Assembly (NCBI GenBank): GCA_038373865.1
Contig: JAXGGA010005188.1
Span: forward strand, 1 to 64,000
Direction: 5' to 3'
Source: Uloborus plumipes
Lineage: Eukaryota; Arthropoda; Arachnida; Araneae; Uloboridae
DNA length: 64,000 bases
Shown here: positions 35,580 to 46,759 of the stretch, in pieces
Position numbering within the stretch: position 1 is the first letter of the stretch
Layout: every line of letters starts with the position of its first letter
Notes under the pieces: model-generated
Seen by the model: only the letters and a program-made list of their open reading frames with translations
Told to the model about the DNA's origin: nothing
Databases searched by the model: none
Made by a program: the position numbers and the translations under genes

Positions 35580-35582
35580 TGT

Positions 35583-36790
35583 TTATTGTATTTTGATGTT
35601 AAATTACGTTTGTCATGTATAATTAACATTTCTATTCACTCTCTTCATTTCTGTACCTTAAGGTGTCGTAATCATTAAGATGACATTCCGAGTAGGTAGT
35701 AATAAATAATTATATAACTGTGATTCAAAATTGGATAATTTTTAACAGATATCCAAATGTGAGCAACATGTACTCTAAAAATAAGCAAATATTGTAAAAA
35801 TTTTAATAACATTACTCTGAAAAGTTTTTAACCAGAGATGCGAAAATATTAAAATATGATAATTGAATAAAGTTATAAAAGGTTTAAATAAAAAACTAAA
35901 TCAACATTTGCCATCGTGAATTTGATATTAAATATGAGTGAAAAATTTAAAAATGTTATTGTTAGTAGATAAATTAGCTGTAAAATTAGTTTAAAATTAT
36001 TTTTGTAAGAGTTTAATACATATTATAAAATGAAATCAGGAGAAATTTTTGTACAAGAATTTCTGTGTAGATCAATTACAGTGTACATGACTTTGTCCTT
36101 TAAGTCTTGTCTCACTTTTGACAAGTTAGATACCTACATACTAATTCAAAAATGGGTTTGTTAAAGTTTGTTTTATCACATAGAAATTAATGAGTCACTA
36201 ACCATAATTTACATTTTTGGGGGGAGGTTTGACAATATGCAATCCTTATTTTTATATAAAATACGATGTTAGGATTGGCAATGCGTCTTAAAAGAAGAAT
36301 TCTTGGAGGTGAACTTCTCATGCTAGGTCGTTGATGACAGTAATAGGGTAGAGCGGTATACCATTTGATGGGTTAAAATATAATCATAATAACAAAAGCT
36401 AAACATTTAAATTTTAGATATTTAAAATTGTTTAATGGAAATATTGCTTGTTCAAAATTTATTCTATAAACATAAACCAGAAAGAATAAACCTTAAAATA
36501 ATATCAGAATTTGTCTTACTCTGTAACCATTTCTTGACAACCGTTTTGTTTTCATTGGCATTGACTGAAGCAGAACCAAGGCAATGTGGATTAATTTACA
36601 GCATTAGTGGGGCTAGAACTTACCTTCAGGGAAGAACGGATTGATCATAAAATTGCTTAAATTACCATATGTATTGGCCGTATGTATTAAAAGCAAGAGT
36701 TTTTGACACCATATCCTCCAAGAGTTTTTGGCACCCTTCGTTGTGTCACTAACAGAGGTCCTTTCTGGAACTTCTTTTTATCACAGATGT
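35583..36790. other. Intergenic DNA, nothing recognised
   Basis: AT-rich; no motif, exon or repeat was identified. Confidence 0.4.
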
Positions 36791-36797
36791 ATTATAT

Positions 36798-37918
36798 GGG
36801 TCATTTTCAAAATTTGCTTACATTTGCTGTCCGGAGGTTAAAAAGACGATTTTGAAGCATAACTTATATTTTAAATTCAATGCGAACAATTATTTTCTGC
36901 AAGAAATACCCCCAAAAAAATTCTAACACTCAACAAAGTATTGAAATTTATTTATTTATTTTTATATAAGTCTTTAAAAATGAGAATTAGTTCAAAAACG
37001 CTTGTCCATTTCCAATTTTCGCAAGTTCAACTATTTTTTTCCTATACTTAATGGTCAAGAAAAGTAAATGCGACATATTATTTTTATGTATTGAATATTA
37101 GTATGTGGTATTCATGATAAACATTGACAATAGTAATTTTATTTCAATAAGAAATGTATGAATATATTTTGTCCGGAAGTTCTTGTCAAGTCCGTTACCT
37201 TAAGATTATTTTAGCTAAAAAAGGTATTTATTGAAGTCAAAAGATGGTAACACGTATTCAGTTAACTTAACAAATTAGTGACGTAACTATTTTGTACCAT
37301 TTTGTTTTCCTGAGTCAAGAAGAATTGCTGTGACGTTTCGCACAAAATTTTTTCCAGGTGCATATTTTTATTCTTTGTCAAGTCCGTTACGAAAGATTTT
37401 AGTATTAATTTTTACTTTTTCTCAACTTTTACCCCGAAATATTGTTTATTATACAACTCTAAGAAAATGCATATTGTTGTTAAATTTTTAAATTCGACAA
37501 CCTATCCATAAGAAGACATTTTGGTTGAAATTGTCAAGTCCGTTACTGGTCAAATCCGTTACCAAATGTCAAATTCGTTACCATAGAGTTTTTGATCAAT
37601 ATTTTAATCATCACAAACGTCGTTTTAAGCTTCAGGGGGCAAATAATTTCAAATGAAGTTGGTTCTAGGCGCTATGATATAGTTTAAAAGTGAGATTTCA
37701 TATTGATTTTGTATGGTAATGGACGACAATATTCCTTGAAACTTAAAGTTTTACAACAGCATTTGAATACTTCATTATTCATCAAAGTGTACAACCAATT
37801 ACTTTTTCACAAACCTACAATATGTGACTAAACATCTGTTAGAGTTTCTAAAAGAAAATAGCAAGTTAAAAAAATTACTTAAAATTTTTGAAATGTAAGC
37901 ATATGTTGAAAATGACCC
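36798..37918. mobile_element. Nonautonomous element, 4-bp duplication ATAT, TCAAGTCCGTTAC array
   Basis: The ends are GGGTCATTTTCAAAATTTGC and the matching complement (…TTGAAAATGACCC), flanked by ATAT at 36794-36797 and 37919-37922. The motif TCAAGTCCGTTAC or a close variant occurs at 37187, 37378, 37533, 37550 and 37569. There is no transposase. Confidence 0.78.
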
Positions 37919-37922
37919 ATAT

Positions 37923-40118
37923 CCACTTTTGTGAAGACGAAGGACTTTTTGCCATTGGAATATTTACCAGCTCTCCGTGTTTATTTTGTAGCATTTCTCT
38001 TTAGTATGCTAAAAAAATAACTTGTATTATTTTTTCTTTAGCTAAAAAAAGTCCCAACAGGAAAAATAGTGCAGAATTTATATAATATTCAAACAGAAAA
38101 AAATAGATGCAAACAAACAGACAATAAATGCCTGACCCCTCACGTCTGAAATCTCTTTCCTTTCAAACGCCACCTCAATTTGGCTTTCAGTCAGAGGTCA
38201 AAGGGGTCCATATCATGAAATTGAGGAGCTTGTTGAACAACAAGAGTATGTTTTCGCTTAAAATGTCTGAATCAAGTGCAAGAAATATGGCCCCCCATTT
38301 TTTATCATTGGACAAACGTAAAACAATCTGATCACAAAACATAATAAAAATAATATGAGTAACATAAGTATTTGAAGCCTTAATTGAGAAATTCTCGACA
38401 GTTTTTTATATCGTTAAAAGTGTGACATGACTTCTTGAACAAATGTAATAGAAATAAACATCGAAAAGAATATATGTGCAAAAGTAGATAATCGGAAAAA
38501 GTTCAGAAAAATTTTATATGTTTTACACACAAAACCAATTTATAGTTATAATGTGCATTCTCTACAAAAGCAAGTACATTATTAGCTTCCTTGCATTATT
38601 TGACATTAATAAAATTTCAGAACAAGGTGGGTTTTATGGAAGTTTTACTAACTACTAAAACCAAGAAAAAATTACTTTTTATATATTTTTTATTATCATT
38701 ACTTATTAGACGTGTATTTCAATATTAAAATTGTTTGTTGCTTGCAACCATTCAAATTTCATCTTTTGCAGGTAGCATCTAAAGAAACTAGTTAACTCGG
38801 ATACTGAGAGGTCACTGTGATTTTGTATCTCATGGAGAAATAGGCATTTATTTAAAAAAAAAATATCAGGTGCTCAATATTATGGTCATTTTTATTTTGG
38901 AGCATTTAACTCGGCGGATCCTGTAAGCCTGAATACACAAGATTATTTTGTATCTACGCAAGATACAAAAATTGAGCATTTTTAGTCGATGTTGCGCCTG
39001 ATCTGCAACCCAACTAACGTAAAAATATATAAAATAAAAATTATTATTTTATAATTTATTTTTTTATTCAATAAAAATGTGGTGTAGCAATTAAAAATAA
39101 TTTGGACATTGAGAGTGAAAGAAGAAGTTTTTCGCATTAAGTTTTACACTTATAACCACATGATCAAGACTTGGAAAGTTATAAAAGTTCGAGGCTTTCA
39201 ATATCACTAGAAAAGTTCAAAACAAAGCTTGACAAATATGATACAACTACTATTTTAAGTTTTTAATCAATATTTAGTCTTTCGTAAGATTTGCTTTTCT
39301 CTTGAATTCCGTTAATGTAGACTAAATTATTCCGTTTAAGACTGAGCATTGCTGGATTTTTACTAAAGAAAAGAAAAAATCATATCAAACAAACACCTTG
39401 TTCTGAAATTTCATGCGCAGGACGCCCAGCATACTATTCAATGAGTGATTATGCACATTTAATATGTCAATTGAATATGCTTAAAACTTTATTAACTGAA
39501 GAATTTTTCTCATAAAATATATTGATTTTATACAACTTTAGTAACTTTTAATTAATTTTGAATGTAGTAATATTTAATTGTATTCAATCTAAAAATATAT
39601 ATATAGCAGCACATCATTGCAAAAAAAAGAAAAGAAAGAAAAGCTAGGTCTTTTTCTTCGAATATGGATGCAGTTTCGGACTACATATGACATCATCCTA
39701 CACTTATTGTCATGTTGTCAAAGGATATATTTACATCATCTTAATATTGTTGAATTTGAAAAAAACCAAACATGTTTTTATTCACTGTTTATCAAGTGGC
39801 TTCACTGAAATATAATAACTATAAATTTTGAATTCTGATCCAAGTGATTTTTTCATTAAAGACTTATTGTAATATCCGGAAGAAATCGTTAATAACTTAA
39901 AAGCTCAAATGCTAATGAATTAAGCATTTTGAACATTTGTCTTAACTGAAAAGATCGTCATGAAATAGCTTCTTGACTTTGTTGAAGCATTGTACTTTTC
40001 ACAATGCAAAATAAATATATAAAAAGAATTCAACATTATAAATTTATTTTTAAGTTTTAGCACTTGTATAAAAGGAGGGATTTAATCTCGGTATCAGGTT
40101 AAAATAACAATTTTTCAG
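37923..40118. other. Intergenic DNA, nothing firmly recognised
   Basis: A small hairpin (TTTTGTATC...GATACAAAA) lies near 38949-38973. No gene is recognised. Confidence 0.4.
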
Positions 40119-40186
40119 ACTTTTATGGCAAGGATACCTGTTGAAGTCCTTGAAGGATGCAGATCCTTCAGGGATTTGCTCAAGAG
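40119..40186 (+). other. Possible orphan exon
   Basis: A 68-base block has an acceptor-like start (aacaatttttcag) and a donor-like end (gtaatt). Two of its three frames are open (one reads MARIPVEVLEGCRSF). It has higher GC than its surroundings. I recognise no protein family, and chance is quite possible. Confidence 0.25.
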
Positions 40187-40554
40187 GTAATTATTGCTGT
40201 CACTATATGTCATGTAATAAAGCAGAGAACGGCGAGTCCTAATAACGGAGCTATTTTTTACTGAAGCGTTTCTGCTTTATACTGACTTCCAAAGCACAGC
40301 TTTTGCTAATATAGTATCTGTTCCGGAAATTACTATAAAGATATTTCATATGATTTTAATGCTAAAATATACAACAAATTTGAGCTCTTGAAATGTTTTT
40401 ATGAATATATCAAACTTATAAATGGAATGTTTGCCAATTATTAGATTTATCTACTTATACTATCCAAATTAAGCTTAGATAATAAAAGTGTTGAAATATT
40501 TTATTGAGTCTCTTGTGTTATTGGTTCTCGCTACAATTGCCTACGATTGTGTTT

Positions 40555-40970
40555 TTTGGACTTAAATTTTAAATATTTTAAGGTTAAGCCCCCCCCCCTC
40601 CATTCCCAAATGCCCAACCCCTAAGGCCTATAAATGTACTAACTTTTTGTTTTCTGGAGCTTCCAAACACGAAAAATTAAAAGAAGATTCCTTGAATCAC
40701 ATCTATTCCTCTAACGTTAACAAACACGGCCTACAGTCACATTTTCAGGACTCCAATTTCAAAAAATCATCTGGGGAAGGCCCCCAAATTTCGGATAATC
40801 AAAGATTGTCAAAAAGTGCCCTTTTGTGACTTCAATCTTAAAACGTTTTAGGTTAAGTTCTGAACCTCTGCCTTCCCCAAACGTCTGTATAGATGGTTTA
40901 CAATATCGTATTTTAGATACATTTCGAAAAGCTTCAAGAGAAGTCCCCCAAAACCGTCTCCCCCTAGGCA
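40555..40970. repeat. Diverged tandem duplication, about 270-bp period
   Basis: The string aaatttTAAATATTTTAAGGTTAAG at about 40565 and its diverged copy CTTAAAACGTTTTAGGTTAAG at about 40839 both lead into C-rich stretches (cccaaatgcccaac and ccttccccaaacg). The two halves look like copies of one unit. Confidence 0.45.
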
Positions 40971-41079
40971 TCGGTTAAAGCGCTATTCACATTGACCGAT
41001 CTAGAAGTCTGAACCAAATTTTTCGCTGTGAAACTGGTTTTCGAAATCTGTTGCCATGACAGCACGTCGAATCATCGGC

Positions 41080-41278
41080 TTTCGTTACCGTTCTAGAATG
41101 CTGGATGTCGCCGGCTCTAACAGCTGTCCGATTTTAGGGAAGCCACTTCATTGTATTCATGAAAATGTTTCTGGAAACATGAATTGTTTTGCTGATGTAA
41201 AAATTATGGGGGTTGTTGAAAACGACGAACAAGTAAATAAGCTGCAACAGGATTTGGATCATATTACTAAATGGGCAG
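41080..41278 (+). pseudogene. LINE reverse transcriptase, left fragment (palm motif)
   Basis: The frame SRMLDVAGSNSCPILGKPLH is a decayed form of the conserved ...SGVPQGSVLGPLLF block. Then VSGNMNCFADVKIMGVV carries the catalytic motif. Where functional LINEs read FADD, one aspartate codon is gone (GCTGATGTA), so the polymerase is dead. It continues NDEQVNKLQQDLDHITKWA up to the insertion point. A small frameshift lies near 41145-41165. Confidence 0.82.
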
Positions 41279-42155
41279 GGGTCATTCCACGTCAAGTGAT
41301 CCAAAATCTGAGAAAAACTTTACCTTACATTTTTGTATTTCTTTCACATTTGGCTCATCAATTGTACCCCTTGAGGTAATCAAAAGTCTCAATTTTTGGA
41401 TTTTTATCTCTATTATTTTTTCATTTATGAGACTTTGAACTTTGGAAAAACCCTCGTTTTTCCATGGATAAGGGTACATAAAAAGGACCATAACTAGGCA
41501 CCAAATATATATAGAACGATTTGGTAAATGGCATTTTAAAGTACGTTAGTTGCCGCTTAATCGGATATGCAACATAACTAATTTGATAAAAATTTTCTTT
41601 TTCAAAAAATGAAATTTAAATTTCAAATTTAAATTTCTCAAAAAACATATAATGAATTTTTTTGAAAAAATTCTCAAAAATTTTTGTGTATTTTATCTAT
41701 GTTTGTTCAAATTTTTAGATTGGGATCTCAATGGGATCATATTTTTTTGAATTTTTGAATAAAACTGTACAGGAAAAAAATGATATTTTTTAGATTCTAT
41801 TTATTTAAATACTAAGTTCTCTTGCTCATGATGGTCTAAAAAGTAGTAAACAAACATGAATATGTTTAAAGTGAGCTGGCATGAGCTTATAGATTTGTCA
41901 GGTTCACCTCCCTACCCCTTTCTCCCCCGCACAACCACTCTTTTTTAATTCAAAACTGTTCAAAATGTTAAAAAAAAAAAAAAAAAAAACTCTTTGATAC
42001 GAAATGAATAGTAAACTTATTTAAAGTGGGGAAATGGGTTTCCTTATAACTAGACGAAGTATCCCCCTCCCCACCCAAATTTACCATTCACACTTTACTA
42101 ATATGACGTCTAACCTGGGGATTGAGTTGAGGATTATTTTCACCCTAGGTATATA

Positions 42156-43658
42156 CAGGGTGGTCCTAAACTCATGGTACAAACTTTTAGGGTAGGTCAA
42201 GGGCATTGTAACAATGACTTTTTGTATAGGAATGTATAGTCGCAAGTGACGTGGTGAGGCGTAAACAGGGGAAATGACAGCCGAAAGGAAAAACAAAGAT
42301 TTTATTCAAAGCGTTGTTGACAATTGTCATATTTACATTAAGTGTTCAAAATTGCGTCCACCAGTAGCGATACATGCTTGACAGCGTCGGTGGAGCGATT
42401 GGCGTACACGTTCAAAGATGCCTGGCATTTCACGCACACTTGCAGCAGCTACAGATATGCGAGCGACGAGATCCTCATCTGAGTCAACTGGAGTCTCATA
42501 AACAAGATTCTTTAAATGTCCCCAGAAAAAGTAATCGAGGCTCGATAAATCGGGAGATCGGGGCGGCCAAGGGACTGGTCCACCACGCCCAATCCATTGA
42601 GCACCAAACGTGGTATTCAGATAATTCCGAACATTAATGCTGAAGTGTGCTGGCGCCCCATCGTGCTGAAACCACATGCGGTTACGAATGGCGATCGGAA
42701 CATCATGCAGCAGTTGTGGTAACACTTCCTTCAGAAAAATAAGATAGCTTTCGCCACTTAGTCGCGTGGGTAGCAAGTATGGGCCAATCAAAAAGTCGTG
42801 CACAATACCAGCCCACACATTAATACAGAAACGTTGTTGAAACGCATGTGGACGCGTTGCATGTGGATTATCGGTTGCCCACACATGGGAATTGTGCGCA
42901 TTAAAGACACCCTCGCGTGAAAATGTGGCTTCATCTGTAAATAGCACATGATCTACGAAATCCGGCTGCAATGCGCATTTCTGCATCATCCACTGGCAGA
43001 AGTTCACGCGGAGAGGATAATCTGCGGGATTCAATGCTTGTACTTTCTGAAAATGGAAGGGGTGTAAGCGATTTTCGCTTAACACTCTGCCTACAGTCTG
43101 ATGACTCACACCTACGTTATGTGCAACAGTTCTTGTGCTTGACTCTGGTCTATCAGCCACAATGTTCAAGATGGTTTCTTCCAGCCTTGGAGTGCGTACA
43201 GCTCTTAATCGACCAGTGTCATGTCTGTTGACGCCGAAGCCACCTGTTTCACAAAGTTGACGATGCAACCGTTGAAAAATTCTGTGATCCGGCATTCGGC
43301 GATCAGGATACTCCTCGCGATACATTCGTAACGCAGCTCTGCCGTTACCATTTGCACGACCGTACATGTAATGCATGTCTGCTTTTTCTGAATTCGTGAA
43401 GTCACCCATCTTCTACGGCAGCACAATTGAGAATGGCGCTTTTCCTCATTGCGATGCATCATATTCAACAGCGGCTGGACATCTACTGCCCTCTACTGGC
43501 AATGATACCAACTGATCCCTCCATTTTTCTTTCCTTTTATTTCTCTTGTTTACGACTCACCGCGTCACTTGCGACTATACATTCCTATACAAAAAGTCAT
43601 TGTTACAATGCCCTTGACCTACCCTAAAAGTTTGTACCATGAGTTTAGGACCACCCTG
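42156..43658 (-). mobile_element. Apparently intact DD41D mariner-like transposon
   Basis: The terminal inverted repeats, CAGGGTGGTCCTAAACTCAT and its complement, are about 110 bases each (42156-42266 and 43548-43658) and almost identical. They are flanked by TA (42154-42155, 43659-43660). The element is 1503 bases and holds one full-length transposase. The undisturbed counterpart of the target is visible in the other arm of the host element (about 44541-44556), confirming the insertion. Confidence 0.95.
42333..43409 (-). CDS. DD41D mariner-like transposase, complete
   Basis: This is a 358-residue uninterrupted frame. Residues 1-60 (GDFTNSEKADMHYMYGRANG and on) form the DUF4817 helix-turn-helix that presumably binds the terminal repeat; a second helix-turn-helix (TVAHNVGVSHQTVGRVL) follows at about 95-112. 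The catalytic RNase-H-fold triad is visible in HVLFTDEATF, WFQHDGAPAHF and PDLSSLDYFFWG, with 90 residues between the first two aspartates and 41 between the last two, hence DD41D. The family (IS630-Tc1-mariner, rosa-like spacing) cuts and pastes at TA. The length is normal for mariner relatives. The start ATG lies about 140 bases inside the upstream terminal repeat. No stop or frameshift is present, so it may be active or very recently inserted. Confidence 0.95.
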   Translation of the reverse strand: MGDFTNSEKADMHYMYGRANGNGRAALRMYREEYPDRRMPDHRIFQRLHRQLCETGGFGVNRHDTGRLRAVRTPRLEETILNIVADRPESSTRTVAHNVGVSHQTVGRVLSENRLHPFHFQKVQALNPADYPLRVNFCQWMMQKCALQPDFVDHVLFTDEATFSREGVFNAHNSHVWATDNPHATRPHAFQQRFCINVWAGIVHDFLIGPYLLPTRLSGESYLIFLKEVLPQLLHDVPIAIRNRMWFQHDGAPAHFSINVRNYLNTTFGAQWIGRGGPVPWPPRSPDLSSLDYFFWGHLKNLVYETPVDSDEDLVARISVAAASVREMPGIFERVRQSLHRRCQACIATGGRNFEHLM

Positions 43659-45678
43659 TATATTGTTTTTCAGACGAAGTGTTTCTTTTCGATCTGAACT
43701 TCAAAGTGTACTTCCATTCAATATCTGAAATTTAACTTTATGATTCATTTCATCTTCTACCCCAGCACCAATCTTCAATTTTGAAGGGAAGAAATAAATG
43801 GGTCGCCCCAATATCATAGCAAACAGCAAAATAGCACTGTTCCGCCTTGTTCTCATCGTTTTTTCTATTTTTTTCGCACAAAACTAAAAATAAATTAAAA
43901 TATTAGATCATATGTCTGTGTCCCCATAACTATCTTTCTACATTATCTAGTGTGCAGCTGTTATTTAATTTTTTTAATCGTTTGTGTTCTTTTTCATTTT
44001 GTTGTAAAGGAAAGTAATGCAGCAAGATATATCTATATATATATATTAAACAAACACTGCTTTTTTGAGCACAACCTCACATGTTGTTTAACTTCTTTAC
44101 AGATTGCTCCCCCCCCCCTTACCCTACCTTTCCACTCCAAACTTTTATTTTTTTTATCATCCCGTCTAGCCCCATTTCAAAGCCTTAGTCTCTACTGATG
44201 TCTGGTAGTGTTTCAGTTTGTTCTGTTTGTTATTCTTTCCTATTAGCTCATGAGCTTTGTCCAATAAGAGAAATTGAAAGCAGTGATGGGACTGACATAT
44301 AACGTGACACTTTAATTTCTTTTCAGTTTTGTGTAAAAATAATGGGAAAACATTATGAGAACAAGGGGAAACAGTGCTATTTTGCTGTTTGCGTCTTGGG
44401 GCGACCCATTTATTCCCTCCCTTCAAAATTGAAGATTGGTGCTGGGGGAGGGGATGAAATGAAACATAAGTTTAAATTCAGATTTTGAATGGAAGTACAC
44501 TTTGTGAAGTTCGGATTGAAAACGAAACACTTCGTCTGAAAAACAATATATACCTAGGGGGAAAATAATCCTCAAATCAATCCCCAGGTGAGACGTCATA
44601 TTAGTATAGCGTTAATGGTATATTTGGGTGGGGGAAGGGTTGTACTTTGCCTTGTTATAAGGAAGCCCAATTACCAACTTTAAACAAGTTTACTGTTCAT
44701 TTTGTATCAAAGAAGCTTTTTTTTTTTTTGCATTTTAAACAGTTTGGGGGGAAAATGGTTGGGTCAGGAAGGAAGGCAGGTGGAGCTGACCAATCTACAA
44801 GTTAATTCTAGCTCACTTACCTAGAGTAAAAATAATAGTCAATACAATCCCCAGGTTAGACGTCATAATAGTACAGCGTTAATGGTATATTTGGGTGGAG
44901 GAGGGGGATACTTCGTCTAGTTATAAGGAAACTCATTTACCAACTTTAAATAAGTTTACTATTCATTTTGTATCAAAGAGTTTTTTTTTTTAAACATTTT
45001 GAACAGTTTTGAATTAAAAAAGAGTGGTTGTGCGGGGGAGGAAGGGGGGAGGGGGTGAACCTGACAAATCTATAAGCTCATGCTAGCTCACTTTAAACAT
45101 ATTCATGTTTGTTCACTACTTTTTAGACCATCACAAGCAAGAGAACTTAGTATTTAAATAAATAGAATCTAAAAAATATCATTTTTTTCCTATACAGTTT
45201 TATTCAAAAATTAAAAAAAATATGATCCCATTGAGATCCCAATCTAAAAATTTGTACAAACATAGATGAAATACACAAGAATTTTTGAGAATTTTTTCAA
45301 AAAAAATCATTATATGTTTTTTGAGAAATTTAAATTTGAAATTTAAATTTCATTTTTTGAAAAAGAAAATTTTTATCAAATTAGTCATGTTGCATATCAG
45401 ATTAAGCGGCAACTAACGTACTTTAAAATGCCATTTACCAAATCGTTCTATCTATATTTGGTGCCGAGTTATGGTCCCTTTTATGTACCCTTATCCATGG
45501 AAAAACGAGGGTTTTTCCAAAGTTCAAAGTCTCATAAATGAAAAAATAATAGAGATAAAAATCCAAAAATTGAGACTTTTGATTACCTCAAGGGGTACAA
45601 TTGATGAGCCAAATGAGAAAGAAATACAAAAATGTAAGGTAAAAAACGTTGGATCACTTGACATGGAATGACCCGCAG

Positions 45679-46370
45679 ACAAGTGGGGTATGGCAGTTAA
45701 TATTGGGAAATGTCAAGTGCTGCATTTTGGTCATGCAAATAAGCATACAAGCTATTATTTACAGGGTTCAGTCATTAGTAAGGCATATAATGTTATGGAT
45801 CTAGGTGTCGTAATAAATCAGGACTTCAAGTTCAGCCAACAGTGCAGCATAGCTAGTAACAAAGCCAATAGGATGTTTGGGTTTATTAATAGATCTATTT
45901 CAAACAAATCTAAAAAGGTTCTTCTGCCTCTATATAGAAGTTTGGTAAGACCTCATATGGAGTATGCTGTTCAGTTTTGGTCTCCTTATCTGAAGAAAGA
46001 TATTAATGTATTAGAAAGGGTACAAAGAAGGGCTACAAGGTTAGTAAACGGATTTTCTAATCTAGACTATGATTCCAGACTTAGAATGCTTAATATGTAT
46101 AGTCTTGAGCAAAGGAAAACCAGAGGGGACGTTATTCAGTTATTTAAATTTATTAAAATGAATGATTTTGCAGGGCTGGTTTTTTGCATGGAAAGCAGGA
46201 CAAGGGGTCATTGTTTTAAGCTGTTTAAACCTCAGGCTTAGCTGGAAATTCGAAAAAATTACTTCTTTAGCAGGGTAGTGGGAACTTGGAACAGTTTACC
46301 GGAAGAGGCGGTAAGGAGCAATGGAGTAGATAGCTTTAAGAGGGCCATTGATCTTCATTGGGGTCTTTAA
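45679..46370 (+). pseudogene. LINE reverse transcriptase, right fragment (C-terminal domain)
   Basis: This fragment continues the reverse-transcriptase frame after the inserted element. KWGMAVNIGKCQVLHFG is the block after the palm, followed by VMDLGVVINQDFKF, LVRPHMEYAVQFWSPYLKKD, VLERVQRRATRLV and TRGHCFKLFKPQA. These are the usual C-terminal landmarks of CR1/L2/Jockey-type LINE polymerases. An in-frame TAG at 46239-46241 interrupts the frame, which otherwise runs on through NYFFSRVVGTWNSLPEEAV to a stop at about 46368-46370. The earlier catalytic aspartate loss, this nonsense codon and the insertion all show a dead copy. Confidence 0.9.
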
Positions 46371-46600
46371 TTTGACTAAGACCAGCCCAGTTGGGCCCAG
46401 AGCCTGCTGCTGGTCGTCGCATTTGTATTTGTATTGGCTCTCGTCAGGTGCGCGCTCTTTATAATTTGTGGGGAATACTGACACGTGACTTTCGGAAGGA
46501 GCTAGTGCGAATGCTTGAAATTTTCCACCTCCGTTCGTCCCGTCCGAAACACCACTTCGTTCGGAAGGAACGATCGTAATGTGAATAGCCCTTAAGGCTG

Positions 46601-46735
46601 CCATTGACCAGACGGTATTGGGGCCAGCAGTTATGATGGTGCGAAACTAGAACGTCGTGAATGACAGAATGATGCAGAGACGTGCTCTCAGATGAGTCAG
46701 GCTTTCATTTCACCAATGCCAGTCATCGTGTAGGT
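46601..46735 (+). pseudogene. Possible Tc1-like transposase scrap
   Basis: The plus strand at about 46677-46730 can be read RVLSDESGFHFTNASHRVG, similar to the VLFSDESRFxLxNxDGRVRV block around the first catalytic aspartate of Tc1-type transposases. It is short and decayed, so confidence is low. Confidence 0.35.
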
Positions 46736-46759
46736 TGCAGCTATAATGTAATTTCTAGT

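Larger units (their letters stand above)
41279..45674. mobile_element. Long inverted-repeat DNA element, 4-bp duplication GCAG
   Basis: The left arm begins GGGTCATTCCACGTCAAGTG, and the right arm ends in its complement with one mismatch. The flanking GCAG is at 41275-41278 and 45675-45678. The arms (about 41279-42155 plus 43661-43860, and about 44345-45674) are nearly identical over more than 1 kb. The right arm carries an extra tandem copy of about 240 bases (about 44580-44822 and 44823-45060). The unpaired centre is about 43860-44345 and encodes nothing evident. A DD41D transposon interrupts the left arm. A 4-bp duplication is known for Sola-type elements, but assignment is only a guess. 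Confidence 0.85.
41080..46436 (+). mobile_element. 5'-truncated CR1/L2-type LINE, split by an inverted-repeat element
   Basis: The LINE remnant occupies 41080-41278 and 45679-46436. Removing the inserted block (41279-45674 plus one GCAG copy) restores continuity across ...ITKWA and DKWGMAVN.... The 3' end is a short run of the unit ATTTGT (about 46420-46436), the simple-repeat tail typical of CR1/L2-like LINEs. The 5' part with endonuclease and most of the polymerase is missing. Confidence 0.85.
40979..46591. mobile_element. TTAA-flanked element interrupted by a LINE and further elements
   Basis: The ends AGCGCTATTCACATT and (reverse strand) GGGCTATTCACATT are flanked by TTAA at 40975-40978 and 46592-46595. 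Both continue inward to a GATC-containing string. Without the inserts the element would be only about 250 bases (about 40979-41060 plus 46437-46591). TTAA use points to piggyBac or Kolobok; no transposase decides which. Confidence 0.6.

Noticed and set aside
42374..43231. Plus-strand open frames of 86-87 codons across the transposase
   Set aside because: Shadow frames opposite the real minus-strand transposase; they carry no family motif.
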